Shown: positions 1 through 6,455 of the stretch, in pieces
Numbering within the stretch: position 1 is the first letter of the stretch
Layout: each line of letters starts with the position of its first letter
NCBI GenBank assembly: GCA_031581485.1
Contig: JAVLBA010000079.1
Location: forward strand, 1-10,023
Direction of reading: 5' to 3'
DNA: 10,023 nucleotides
From: BM506 sp031581485
GTDB lineage: Bacteria > Desulfobacterota > Desulfobulbia > Desulfobulbales > SURF-16
Program-made: the position numbers and the translations under genes
The notes under the pieces: model-generated
Told to the model about the DNA's origin: nothing
Database searches by the model: none
The model's input: the letters and a program-made list of their open reading frames with translations, nothing else

Positions 1-378
1 GTCGTTGCGGCACCAAGGGCAGACATCTTCCTGGTCATGCAAGACTTTGTAGCAGAATTCACCGGTAGCGTCATAACCGGTACGTTCCTGCAGTTTGGCG
101 TTCATGTACTGGAGGCGATAATCCTGACTGCAGATATAAATAAAGCCGTCAAAGCCCAGGATCAGGGCATCAAGGTCTGGAGTGCGCGGCAGAAAAGCGC
201 TCTTTTGGGTTGGGTCAGCCGGGGAGGACATCTCTTCTTTTTGCACCTTTTTAAAAAAATCGGCCACTGTTGCTGGCTGGCATGGGGGCAGATCAGCCCT
301 GATAGCCGGCACAATTTCTTTCTTTGGCCCCCGCTTCTCTTTGGATCCGGGAGGGAGACCCTTTTTCCCGTCAATCAT
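1..378 (-). CDS. PAS-domain signalling protein, N-terminal part (runs off left edge)
   Basis: Reading the minus strand from an ATG at 378 gives 126 codons with no stop up to base 1, so this is the beginning of a larger protein. Residues 1-65 are polar and Lys/Pro-rich with no signal peptide or membrane segment. From about residue 68 a PAS fold begins: DGFIYICSQDYRLQYMNAKL followed by ERTGYD, then CYKVLH and CPWC. This Cys-rich PAS variant is common in sensor kinases and regulators of sulfate-reducing and related bacteria (family knowledge). The output domain lies outside the window, so histidine kinase, sigma-54 activator or cyclase cannot be told apart. The start is uncertain: the nearest good Shine-Dalgarno (AGGAGG, about 400-405) is some 25 nt upstream of ATG 378, and an in-frame GTG at 423 lies before it. 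The gene is divergent from the ATPase operon. Confidence 0.75.
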   Translation of the reverse strand, partial: MIDGKKGLPPGSKEKRGPKKEIVPAIRADLPPCQPATVADFFKKVQKEEMSSPADPTQKSAFLPRTPDLDALILGFDGFIYICSQDYRLQYMNAKLQERTGYDATGEFCYKVLHDQEDVCPWCRND

Positions 379-544
379 ATGTAATGGGTAATTTGCTTTT
401 GTGCCTCCTTTTTTCTGTGGCACTTTGTCATCTTTACCGGCGGCGGGAAAAATGTGGCAGGGGCATATTCCCGGAGTTGTTTTTTTGAAACCAAACCTGC
501 TACCATAAACCTGACCAGCGAATAGCTTTCCTGGAGAGCAATTC
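379..544. other. Divergent intergenic region between the PAS gene and the ATPase operon
   Basis: These 166 bases should hold the promoters of both the leftward PAS gene and the rightward atp operon. I see no convincing -35/-10 pair, no sigma-54 box with correct GG-N10-GC spacing, and no clear palindrome. An isolated TTGAAA at 485-490 could be a -35 element for the operon, but no good -10 lies at the right distance. A run of seven T at about 480-486 is notable. There is no RNA gene and no supportable ORF. Confidence 0.5.
533..538 (+). promoter_or_regulatory. Ribosome-binding site supporting a TTG start for atpD
   Basis: GGAGAG lies six bases before the TTG at 545. The in-frame ATG at 569 has only a weak GGTGG-like stretch in front. 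On this basis TTG is preferred, although protein homology alone fits either start, because residues 1-8 are not part of the conserved domain. Confidence 0.5.
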
Positions 545-2038
545 TTGATAAAACCTGATGGTGGCAGCATGGAAACAGGCTTAAAAGACAGAAGCTGCCC
601 GGAAAATTCCGGGGTGGTTGTCTCGGTGCGGGGCAGCGTGGTGGATATACGCTTCGACCATTGTCTGCCCCCCATCTATACCTTGCTGCGGGCCGGATCC
701 GAAAACGAGATTGCCATTGAGGTCCTGTCGCAGCTGGATGGGCAGCGTGTGCGCGGCATTGCCTTGACGCCCACCCAGGGACTGGGCCGCGGCATGGCCG
801 TGCAAGACACGGGCGGGCCGCTCCAGACCCCGGTGGGGGAGGCGATTCTGTCGCGCATGTTCAACGTATTCGGCCAGCCCATTGATCGCCGGGAGGCGGT
901 TACGGAAGTGGAATGGCGGGGCGTCCATCAAAGGCCGCCCTCCCTGTCGCGCCGTTCCACCAAGGCCGAAATATTTGAAACAGGCATTAAGGCTATTGAT
1001 GTATTGGTACCCCTTGAGCGCGGCGGCAAGGCCGGCCTCTTTGGTGGGGCCGGGGTGGGGAAAACCGTCCTCCTGACGGAGATGATCCATAATATGGTCG
1101 CCCATCATCAGGGGGTCAGTCTCTTCTGTGGCATAGGTGAACGGTGCCGGGAAGGTGAAGAGCTTTATCGCGAGATGCAGGAGGCGGGTGTCCTCTCCAA
1201 TATGGTCATGATGTTCAGCCAGATGAATGAGCCGCCGGGCAGCCGTTTCCGGGTGGGCCATGCGGCCCTGACCATGGCGGAATATTTCCGTGATGACCAG
1301 CATCGCGATGTCTTGCTGCTCATCGACAATATCTTCCGTTTTATCCAGGCCGGCTCCGAAGTGTCCGGTCTCATGGGGCAGATGCCGTCGCGCCTCGGCT
1401 ATCAACCCACCATGGGCACGGAGTTGTCGAGCCTGGAGGAGCGCATCGCCAACACCGATAGCGGTGCCATCACTTCCATTCAGGCGGTCTATGTGCCGGC
1501 GGACGATTTTACGGACCCGGCCGCGGTGCACACTTTTTCCCATCTTTCCGCCACCATTGTTCTTTCCCGAAAGTTGGCCGCAGAGGGGCTTTATCCGGCC
1601 ATTGATCCTCTCCAGTCAAGTTCCAAAATGGCCATGCCCAGCATTGTCGGGGAGCGCCATTATGGCCTGGCCCGAAAAATAAGGCAGACCTTTGCCCAAT
1701 ATGCGGAACTGAAGGATATCATCGCCATGCTGGGACTGGAGCAGTTGTCGCCGGAGGACCGGAATGTTGTTTATCGGGCCCGGCGCCTGGAACGTTTTCT
1801 CACCCAACCTTTTTTTTCCACGGAACAGTTCACCGGCCTGGAGGGAAAACTGGTGCCCCTGAAAGATGCCCTGGCCGGCTGTGAAAGGATCCTGGCTGAT
1901 GAGTTCAAGGATATTCCGGAGAGAGCACTCTATATGATCGGCGCCATTGACGAGGTGAACACAGATCAGAGTGGGGACCAGCCCGATTCCGGACCTGAAA
2001 AGGGGAGCGAGGAGGAAGATAATGTTGATGAAGCTTAA
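545..2038 (+). CDS. atpD: N-type ATPase catalytic subunit beta
   Basis: This is the catalytic nucleotide-binding subunit of the soluble F1-like head, which hydrolyses ATP to drive ion export. Of 497 residues, about 20-98 form the N-terminal beta barrel. Walker A is GGAGVGKT at 167-174, the catalytic glutamate is E199 in GIGER, Walker B is LLLID ending at D261 followed by NIFRF, and the DELSEED-like loop reads EQLSPED at 399-405. DPLQSSS at 354-360 is also typical. It is slightly longer than ordinary beta (about 460-480) because of an acidic, probably disordered tail after residue 470. A Cys at 201 stands where most F-ATPases have Thr (GERTREG). It is the first gene of the operon, as is characteristic of N-ATPases; in ordinary operons alpha precedes beta. 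The start is TTG 545, with ATG 569 as alternative. The 3' end overlaps atpC by 17 nt. Confidence 0.97.
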   Translation: MIKPDGGSMETGLKDRSCPENSGVVVSVRGSVVDIRFDHCLPPIYTLLRAGSENEIAIEVLSQLDGQRVRGIALTPTQGLGRGMAVQDTGGPLQTPVGEAILSRMFNVFGQPIDRREAVTEVEWRGVHQRPPSLSRRSTKAEIFETGIKAIDVLVPLERGGKAGLFGGAGVGKTVLLTEMIHNMVAHHQGVSLFCGIGERCREGEELYREMQEAGVLSNMVMMFSQMNEPPGSRFRVGHAALTMAEYFRDDQHRDVLLLIDNIFRFIQAGSEVSGLMGQMPSRLGYQPTMGTELSSLEERIANTDSGAITSIQAVYVPADDFTDPAAVHTFSHLSATIVLSRKLAAEGLYPAIDPLQSSSKMAMPSIVGERHYGLARKIRQTFAQYAELKDIIAMLGLEQLSPEDRNVVYRARRLERFLTQPFFSTEQFTGLEGKLVPLKDALAGCERILADEFKDIPERALYMIGAIDEVNTDQSGDQPDSGPEKGSEEEDNVDEA

Positions 2039-2417
2039 GGTGCTTTTGCCCTTTCGGGTTTTCACGGTGCAAGAGAAAGTCAGGCACCTGGTGGCAGAAA
2101 CGCCTCGGGGAGCTTTCGGTTTCCTCCCCCGCCGGCTCGATTGCGTTGCCCCCCTGGCCCCCGGTATCCTTACCTATGAAACCGCCGCTCAGGGGGAAGT
2201 CTATATTGCCGTTGATGAGGGGGTGCTGGTGAAAATAGGCGATGAGGTACTTATCTCCGTGCGCAATGCCATTGGCGGCATTCCACTCAAGGAATTACGG
2301 GGGGCTGTGGAGCGTGAGTTTCTGGACCTTGATGAACGGGAGCAGAATTTCCGCGAGGTACTGGCCAAAATGGAAAGCGGCTTTGTCCGCCGTTTTATTG
2401 AGTTTCGCCATGAGTGA
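2022..2417 (+). CDS. atpC: N-type ATPase subunit epsilon
   Basis: This is the central-stalk subunit that binds gamma and the c ring and usually modulates ATPase activity. The product is 131 residues. About 1-85 form the beta-sandwich domain: MLMKLKVLLPFRVF, then GAFGFLPRR and LAPGILTYE, matching the epsilon pattern in which the antigen-like loop reads G-x-F-G-x-L-P. Residues 90-131 are a charged helical C-terminus. ATG 2022 is chosen because GGAGGAAG at 2011-2018 sits at proper distance; a second ATG at 2028 is possible. An upstream extension inside atpD would add only non-homologous residues. It overlaps the end of atpD by 17 nt and atpQ by 8 nt, suggesting translational coupling. Its second position in the operon is an N-ATPase feature, because ordinary operons end with epsilon. 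Confidence 0.93.
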   Translation: MLMKLKVLLPFRVFTVQEKVRHLVAETPRGAFGFLPRRLDCVAPLAPGILTYETAAQGEVYIAVDEGVLVKIGDEVLISVRNAIGGIPLKELRGAVEREFLDLDEREQNFREVLAKMESGFVRRFIEFRHE

Positions 2418-2748
2418 AAAGCAGAAAAAGAAGAGCGACCAGGGTGGATCAGCCTTCAGCAGGCTGATCGGTGCCAAGGCGGCGCGCAAGCTCAGAAGAC
2501 AGCGGCATGGGAAAGATACCGTCTGGTTCGGCCTGGGCATGATGGGGTTGATCGGCTGGTCAGTGGCCATTCCCACCCTGCTGGGTGCGGCGCTTGGTCT
2601 CTGGTTGGACAGCCGCTATCCGGACAGCCGCTCCTGGACGCTGGCCCTGTTGGTGGCTGGCTTGACCCTGGGCTGCTTCAATGCCTGGCGCTGGGTGGCC
2701 AAGGAAGACCTGGCCATGCGGCAGGAAAGGGAGGAGAAGGATGAATGA
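2410..2748 (+). CDS. atpQ: N-ATPase membrane subunit AtpQ (AtpI-like)
   Basis: This is a small membrane protein of 112 residues belonging to the AtpI-like family (ATPase gene 1). Members are thought to assist c-ring assembly or Mg2+ handling; the function in N-ATPases is not settled. A basic soluble N-terminus (1-35) is followed by two hydrophobic segments at about 39-63 and 75-96. They are separated by GLWLDSRYPDS, the G-x-x-L-D signature of the family. The C-terminus is charged and cytoplasmic. The start is ATG 2410, embedded in ATGAGTGA so that it overlaps the epsilon stop by 8 nt. No strong Shine-Dalgarno is visible, so translation is likely coupled to atpC. The next gene, atpR, overlaps its stop in the same way. 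Longer in-frame upstream starts would lie within atpC and are unlikely. Confidence 0.92.
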   Translation: MSEKQKKKSDQGGSAFSRLIGAKAARKLRRQRHGKDTVWFGLGMMGLIGWSVAIPTLLGAALGLWLDSRYPDSRSWTLALLVAGLTLGCFNAWRWVAKEDLAMRQEREEKDE

Positions 2749-3052
2749 GATTACGGGCCTGGTAATGGCGGGAATGGCGGGTCTTCTGCTGGGGATGATT
2801 TTTTTCGGCGGCCTGTGGTGGACGGTTGGCAGGGGAGTGACCTCCAGCCGGCCAGCGGCCTGGTTTCTGGGCAGCATGGTGGTGCGCACGACCTTGGTCC
2901 TTGGCGGCTTTTATTTTGTTGCCAACGGCCAGTGGCAAAGAATGGTGCTCTGTCTTTTGGGCTTTGCCCTGGCCCGTCTTGGGGTGACCCGCTTCAGTCG
3001 ACTCAAGGAAAAGCCGGCGGGAGTGGCACCGGAGGCCAGCCATGAATCTTAG
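2741..3052 (+). CDS. atpR: N-ATPase membrane subunit AtpR
   Basis: This protein of 103 residues has three hydrophobic segments at about 5-27, 41-61 and 67-84 and a basic C-terminal tail. Size, topology and position between atpQ and atpB match AtpR (formerly gene X), a subunit found only in N-ATPase operons. The conserved-looking charged residue within the membrane is R49 in MVVRTTLVLGGFYF. A role with AtpQ in assembling or stabilising the c oligomer was proposed for the family, but its function is unproven. The start is ATG 2741 within ATGAATGA, overlapping the atpQ stop by 8 nt, with GGAGAAGG immediately before it. The 3' end overlaps atpB by 11 nt. Recognition rests on context and topology as much as on sequence. 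Confidence 0.9.
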   Translation: MNEITGLVMAGMAGLLLGMIFFGGLWWTVGRGVTSSRPAAWFLGSMVVRTTLVLGGFYFVANGQWQRMVLCLLGFALARLGVTRFSRLKEKPAGVAPEASHES

Positions 3053-3737
3053 CCCTGACCAGATCATCTATTGGCAGCAGGGTTTTTTCAGCCTCAACGC
3101 CACCATTGTCTTTACCTGGGCCCTGATGTTGGTACTCACGGTGGGTTCAAAACTCATTACCCGCAACCTCTCTATGGGCCTGGAGCGTTCCCGCTGGCAG
3201 AACCTTCTCGAAACCATCGTCATGACCATTGTCCAACAGATTGAAGAAGTGGGGCTGAGGCAACCACGCAAATATCTCCCCTTTCTGGGCACCCTCTTTC
3301 TTCTTATCGCCGCTGCCAACCTCTGCGTGATTATTCCCGGCTACGAGCCTCCCACCGGCTCCCTCTCCACCACGGCAGGGCTGGCCCTCTGCGTATTTGT
3401 GGCAGTGCCTTTGTTCGGCATTCAGGAACAGGGTGTCATCAATTATTTCAAGTCCTACGCGAAGCCCACTTTGTTCATGCTGCCGTTTAATATTATCAGC
3501 GAGATCTCCCGCACCCTGGCCCTGGCGGTGCGCCTCTTTGGGAATATCATGAGCGGGTCCATGATCGCCGCCATTCTTCTGAGTATCACCCCTTTTTTCT
3601 TTCCCATCATCATGGAGGCCTTAGGGCTCCTCACCGGTATGGTGCAGGCATATATCTTCACCATTCTGGCCACGGTTTATATTGCGGCTGGCACCCGGGT
3701 GCGCGCATCCAGGTCGACAGACGAGGCAAAAGAGTGA
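3042..3737 (+). CDS. atpB: N-type ATPase subunit a
   Basis: This is the membrane stator subunit that forms the two ion half-channels against the c ring. It has 231 residues and about five membrane segments (roughly 15-37, 78-98, 110-126, 165-190, 195-216). The essential arginine is R164 in LALAVRLFGNIMSG. E154 lies just before it in FNIISEISR, and Q202 in VQAYIFTILATVY on the last helix completes the classic signature. It is short compared with E. coli subunit a (271), as expected for this lineage. ATG 3042 is preceded by GGAGG at 3031-3035 with a six-base gap. It overlaps atpR by 11 nt and is followed by a 31-nt gap before atpE. Confidence 0.96.
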   Translation: MNLSPDQIIYWQQGFFSLNATIVFTWALMLVLTVGSKLITRNLSMGLERSRWQNLLETIVMTIVQQIEEVGLRQPRKYLPFLGTLFLLIAAANLCVIIPGYEPPTGSLSTTAGLALCVFVAVPLFGIQEQGVINYFKSYAKPTLFMLPFNIISEISRTLALAVRLFGNIMSGSMIAAILLSITPFFFPIIMEALGLLTGMVQAYIFTILATVYIAAGTRVRASRSTDEAKE

Positions 3738-3756
3738 TGTATGAACGACAACAGAT

Positions 3757-3767
3757 AAAGGAGGGAG
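3757..3767 (+). promoter_or_regulatory. Strong Shine-Dalgarno for atpE
   Basis: AAAGGAGGGAG sits directly before the atpE start and is the longest anti-Shine-Dalgarno match in the operon. It occupies one of the few real gaps between genes. This fits the need for many more c subunits per complex than any other subunit (inference). Confidence 0.6.
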
Positions 3768-3768
3768 T

Positions 3769-4050
3769 ATGGACAGCATGACCTATATTGCAGTGGCATC
3801 CATTATCAGCGCCGGTCTCAGCACCGGTATCGGCAGTATTGGGGCGGCCCTGGGGGAGGGACGCGCCGTCGCCGCCGCCTTGGCTTCCCTTGCCCAGCAG
3901 CCGGATGCCTCCTCCACCCTTACCCGGACGCTTTTCGTGGGCCTGGCGATGGTTGAGTCCACGGCCATTTACTGTTTCGTGATCTCCATGATTCTCATCT
4001 TCGCCAATCCATTCTGGAACCATGTCATCACCCAGACAGCAGGACAGTAG
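3769..4050 (+). CDS. atpE: N-type ATPase subunit c, sodium-type ring subunit
   Basis: This is the proteolipid that forms the rotating ion-carrying ring. It is a hairpin of 93 residues, with helix 1 at about 6-40, a polar loop QQPDASS at 43-49, and helix 2 at about 52-82. The ion-binding carboxylate is E63 in MVESTAIY. Together with V62, S64, T65 and Y68 it reproduces the helix-2 part of the Na+ site known from Ilyobacter tartaricus (V63, E65, S66, T67, Y70). On helix 1, E30 in ALGEGRAV takes the position of Q32, giving a two-carboxylate site like that described in Fusobacterium nucleatum. This predicts Na+ transport with possible H+ use at low Na+. Glycine spacing in helix 1 (G20, G22, G25, G29, G31) is looser than a strict GxGxGxG motif. 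An alternative ATG at 3778 would shorten it by three residues. Confidence 0.96.
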   Translation: MDSMTYIAVASIISAGLSTGIGSIGAALGEGRAVAAALASLAQQPDASSTLTRTLFVGLAMVESTAIYCFVISMILIFANPFWNHVITQTAGQ

Positions 4051-4052
4051 CC

Positions 4053-4853
4053 ATGTTAATCGATTGGTTCACCATCAGTGCCCAGATCCTCAATTTTCTT
4101 ATCCTGGTGTGGCTTCTGAAGCGGTTCCTCTACAGGCCTATTCTGGACGCCCTTGATGCCCGGGAGAAAAGAGTGGCCTCCAGCTTGGCGGAGGCGGAGG
4201 CCAAAAAGGAGGAAGCCCGTAAGGAACGCAACGAGTTTCAGGAGAAGAACCAGACGTTTGCCAAAGAGCGGGACGGCCTTTTCCGGAAAGCCACCGAGGA
4301 GGCGCAGGCGGAACGACAGCGGCTCCTGGAGGAAGCGCGGCAGGCCGCCATGAGCCTGCGGCAGCAACAAGAAGAAGCAGTGCGAGAAGAAGAACGCTCT
4401 CTCTATGAATCCATCAGCCGCCGCACCCGCCGGGAAGTCTTTGCCATTGCCCGGAAGGCGCTGTCCGATCTCGCCGGCGCCACTCTGGAAGAGCGGCTGG
4501 TTGATGTCTTTATCCGGCGGCTGAGGGCTTTGAAGGAGAAGGAAAAGGGGGATCTGCTCTCGGTGCTCAAGGAGTCATCTGCCCCTGTGGTGGTGCGCAC
4601 CTCCGTTGATCTTTCAGCGGATCAGGCGGAGGCTACGGAGGAGGCGATCCAGGAAATCGTGGGCCGTGAGCTTGAGATCCGCTTCGAGACCGCGCCGGAT
4701 CTGATCACGGGCATTGAACTGACCGCCAATGGTCAAAAGGTGGCCTGGAGCATTGCCGGATATCTGTCCTCCCTGGAACAGGGGCTTGCCGAACTTTTGA
4801 AAGAGAAGGCCAAACCGGCCGGCGGGGCAGAAAGTCAGGCTTCTGGTCCCTGA
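4053..4853 (+). CDS. atpF: N-type ATPase subunit b with delta-like C-terminal domain
   Basis: This is the peripheral stalk subunit joining membrane stator to F1. The 266 residues are far longer than E. coli b (156). A single membrane segment lies at about 8-28, then a long charged heptad-rich coiled coil runs at about 33-120 and further helices to about 172. Residues 178-248 look like the C-terminal domain of subunit delta/OSCP: VRTSVDLSADQAEATEEAI, then an IVGRELEIRFE strand, a D-L-I-T-G-I turn where delta has D-P-x-L-I-G-G, and a closing amphipathic helix (Y237-L249). A delta-like function within b would explain why no atpH gene is present. The Ala/Gly/Ser-rich last 15 residues look disordered. 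The start is ATG 4053, 2 nt after the atpE stop, with AGGACAG in front. The gene is in the same frame as atpA, separated by one stop and 22 sense codons. Confidence 0.93.
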   Translation: MLIDWFTISAQILNFLILVWLLKRFLYRPILDALDAREKRVASSLAEAEAKKEEARKERNEFQEKNQTFAKERDGLFRKATEEAQAERQRLLEEARQAAMSLRQQQEEAVREEERSLYESISRRTRREVFAIARKALSDLAGATLEERLVDVFIRRLRALKEKEKGDLLSVLKESSAPVVVRTSVDLSADQAEATEEAIQEIVGRELEIRFETAPDLITGIELTANGQKVAWSIAGYLSSLEQGLAELLKEKAKPAGGAESQASGP

Positions 4854-4919
4854 GGGCTGATTTGCTGCCCAGGCGCCTCTGTTGCCCCCATTTTTCAACA
4901 TAGCCTCCACCAAGAGCCC
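4854..4919 (+). other. 66-nt spacer between atpF and atpA
   Basis: This is the longest gap inside the ATPase operon. It is open in the atpA frame from the atpF TGA to the atpA ATG and is C-rich. It contains no clear hairpin, promoter or strong ribosome-binding site; only AAGAG at 4912-4916 precedes atpA. There is no in-frame ATG, GTG or TTG that would extend alpha upstream. Confidence 0.6.
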
Positions 4920-6455
4920 ATGAACAACAAACCTGAAAATCTCCAAAACCTCTTCGACACCACCTTTGCCGAGATACGTCAGGTGCGGGAAACATTCACC
5001 CCCTCCCTGGCGCCCCGGGAGGTGGGAACCATCATCAGTGTGGATACCGGGATTGCCCGCGTTGCCGGCCTGCCGGGAGTAGGTTTTGAGGAGTTGGTGA
5101 AGTTTCCGGGTGAGGTATTCGGCATTGCCTTCAATATCGACGAGGATGCTATCGGTGTGGTGTTGCTTGGCGAATATCGCCTCCTCCATACAGGAGATGA
5201 AGTGGAGCGCACCGGCCGGGTCATGGATGTGGCCGTGGGTGATGGTCTGCTGGGGCGCGTCATCGATCCCCTGGGCCGGGCCCTGGACAATAAAGGACCC
5301 GTGCCCTACAGCCAGAGGTTGCCCATGGAACGGGAGGCCCCTGCCATCATGGATCGTGCTCCGGTGACCCGGCCCCTGCAGAGCGGTATCAAGGTTATCG
5401 ATGCCCTGATTCCCATTGGTCGCGGCCAGCGGGAATTGATTTTGGGCGACAGGCAAACCGGCAAGAGCGCCATTGCCCTGGATACCATTTTGAACCAGCG
5501 CGGCAAGGATGTGCTCTGCGTCTATTGCGCCATTGGCCAGCGGGCTTCAGCGGTGGCCAAAGTGGTGGCCAATCTCCGGGAAAAGGAGGCCTTGGAGTAT
5601 ACCATCGTTGTGGTGAGCGAGGGTAATGATCCACCGGGCCTCACCTATATCGCGCCCTATGTGGCCACCAGCATTGCCGAGCATTTCATGGAGCAGGGCC
5701 GTGATGTGCTCATCGTCTATGACGATCTCACCCATCATGCTCGTTCCTATCGGGAACTTTCCCTGCTGCTTCGCCGCCCGCCCGGTCGGGAAGCCTTTCC
5801 CGGCGATATTTTCTACATCCATTCGCGGCTCTTGGAGCGGGCCACCCATCTGCGCGAAGAACTTGGGGACGGTTCCCTTACCGCCTTACCTATTATTGAA
5901 ACGGAGGCCCAGAACATATCGGCTTACATTCCAACGAATCTTATCTCCATTACCGATGGCCAGATTTATCTGTCGCCGAATCTGTTCGAGCTGGGGGTTT
6001 TGCCCGCTGTTGATGTGGGTAAATCCGTGTCCCGGGTGGGGGGCAAGGCGCAATTAGCGGCTTATCAGGCCGTGGCCGGCTCCCTTAAGCTTGCCTATTC
6101 GCAGTTTGAAGAGTTGGAGAATTTTGCCAAGTTCGGTGCTCGACTTGACGAAGAGACTCGAAAAACCATCCAGCACGGCCGGCGCATCCGCGCCTCGCTC
6201 AAGCAGCCGGAATTCTCCCCTATCTCGGTGCCCGAACAGATTATCGTGCTGCTGGCCCTCACCCAGGGACTCCTGGATAACGTGGAGCTCGATAAGATGG
6301 CAGAGGCCGAAGACGCCCTGCGCCGCTCTGTAGAGGAATTGCCGGAGGAGGTGGTAGAACGGTTTTTCAGCGCGGATAAATTGTCGGATGAGGATCGCCA
6401 GCTGGTGCTGGATATGGCGGACAAGGCCCTGGAATCTTGGCAGGGGGAATCATGA
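4920..6455 (+). CDS. atpA: N-type ATPase subunit alpha
   Basis: This is the non-catalytic nucleotide-binding subunit alternating with beta in the F1 head. Its 511 residues are a full family length. The N-terminal barrel spans about 30-100. Walker A is GDRQTGKS at 176-183 and Walker B is LIVYDDL at 264-270. The arginine finger that reaches into the catalytic site is R372 in VGKSVSRVGG, and the central region has the typical RSYRELSLLLRRPPGREAFPG stretch (within 275-294). The helical C-terminal domain spans about 385-505. The start ATG 4920 has a weak ribosome-binding site. The gene ends in an ATGA overlap with atpG, so gamma translation is probably coupled to alpha. N-ATPase operons place alpha and gamma last, as here. 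Confidence 0.97.
   Translation: MNNKPENLQNLFDTTFAEIRQVRETFTPSLAPREVGTIISVDTGIARVAGLPGVGFEELVKFPGEVFGIAFNIDEDAIGVVLLGEYRLLHTGDEVERTGRVMDVAVGDGLLGRVIDPLGRALDNKGPVPYSQRLPMEREAPAIMDRAPVTRPLQSGIKVIDALIPIGRGQRELILGDRQTGKSAIALDTILNQRGKDVLCVYCAIGQRASAVAKVVANLREKEALEYTIVVVSEGNDPPGLTYIAPYVATSIAEHFMEQGRDVLIVYDDLTHHARSYRELSLLLRRPPGREAFPGDIFYIHSRLLERATHLREELGDGSLTALPIIETEAQNISAYIPTNLISITDGQIYLSPNLFELGVLPAVDVGKSVSRVGGKAQLAAYQAVAGSLKLAYSQFEELENFAKFGARLDEETRKTIQHGRRIRASLKQPEFSPISVPEQIIVLLALTQGLLDNVELDKMAEAEDALRRSVEELPEEVVERFFSADKLSDEDRQLVLDMADKALESWQGES

Noticed and set aside
37..384. Plus-strand ORF of about 115 codons at the left edge
   Set aside because: It lies antisense to the PAS reading frame, which has clear domain sequence; its own translation shows no family resemblance and it has no ribosome-binding site.
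417..436. Sigma-54-like TGGCAC upstream of atpD
   Set aside because: The -24 half TGGCAC is present at about 418-423, but no GC element lies 10 bases after the GG.
581..1543. Long minus-strand ORF (320 codons) inside atpD
   Set aside because: This is a reverse-frame shadow of the conserved beta subunit; it has a His/Arg-rich composition and no motifs.
4614..5456. Long minus-strand ORF (280 codons) across atpF/atpA
   Set aside because: It lies antisense to two conserved genes and has no recognisable domain; it reflects GC-biased codon use.
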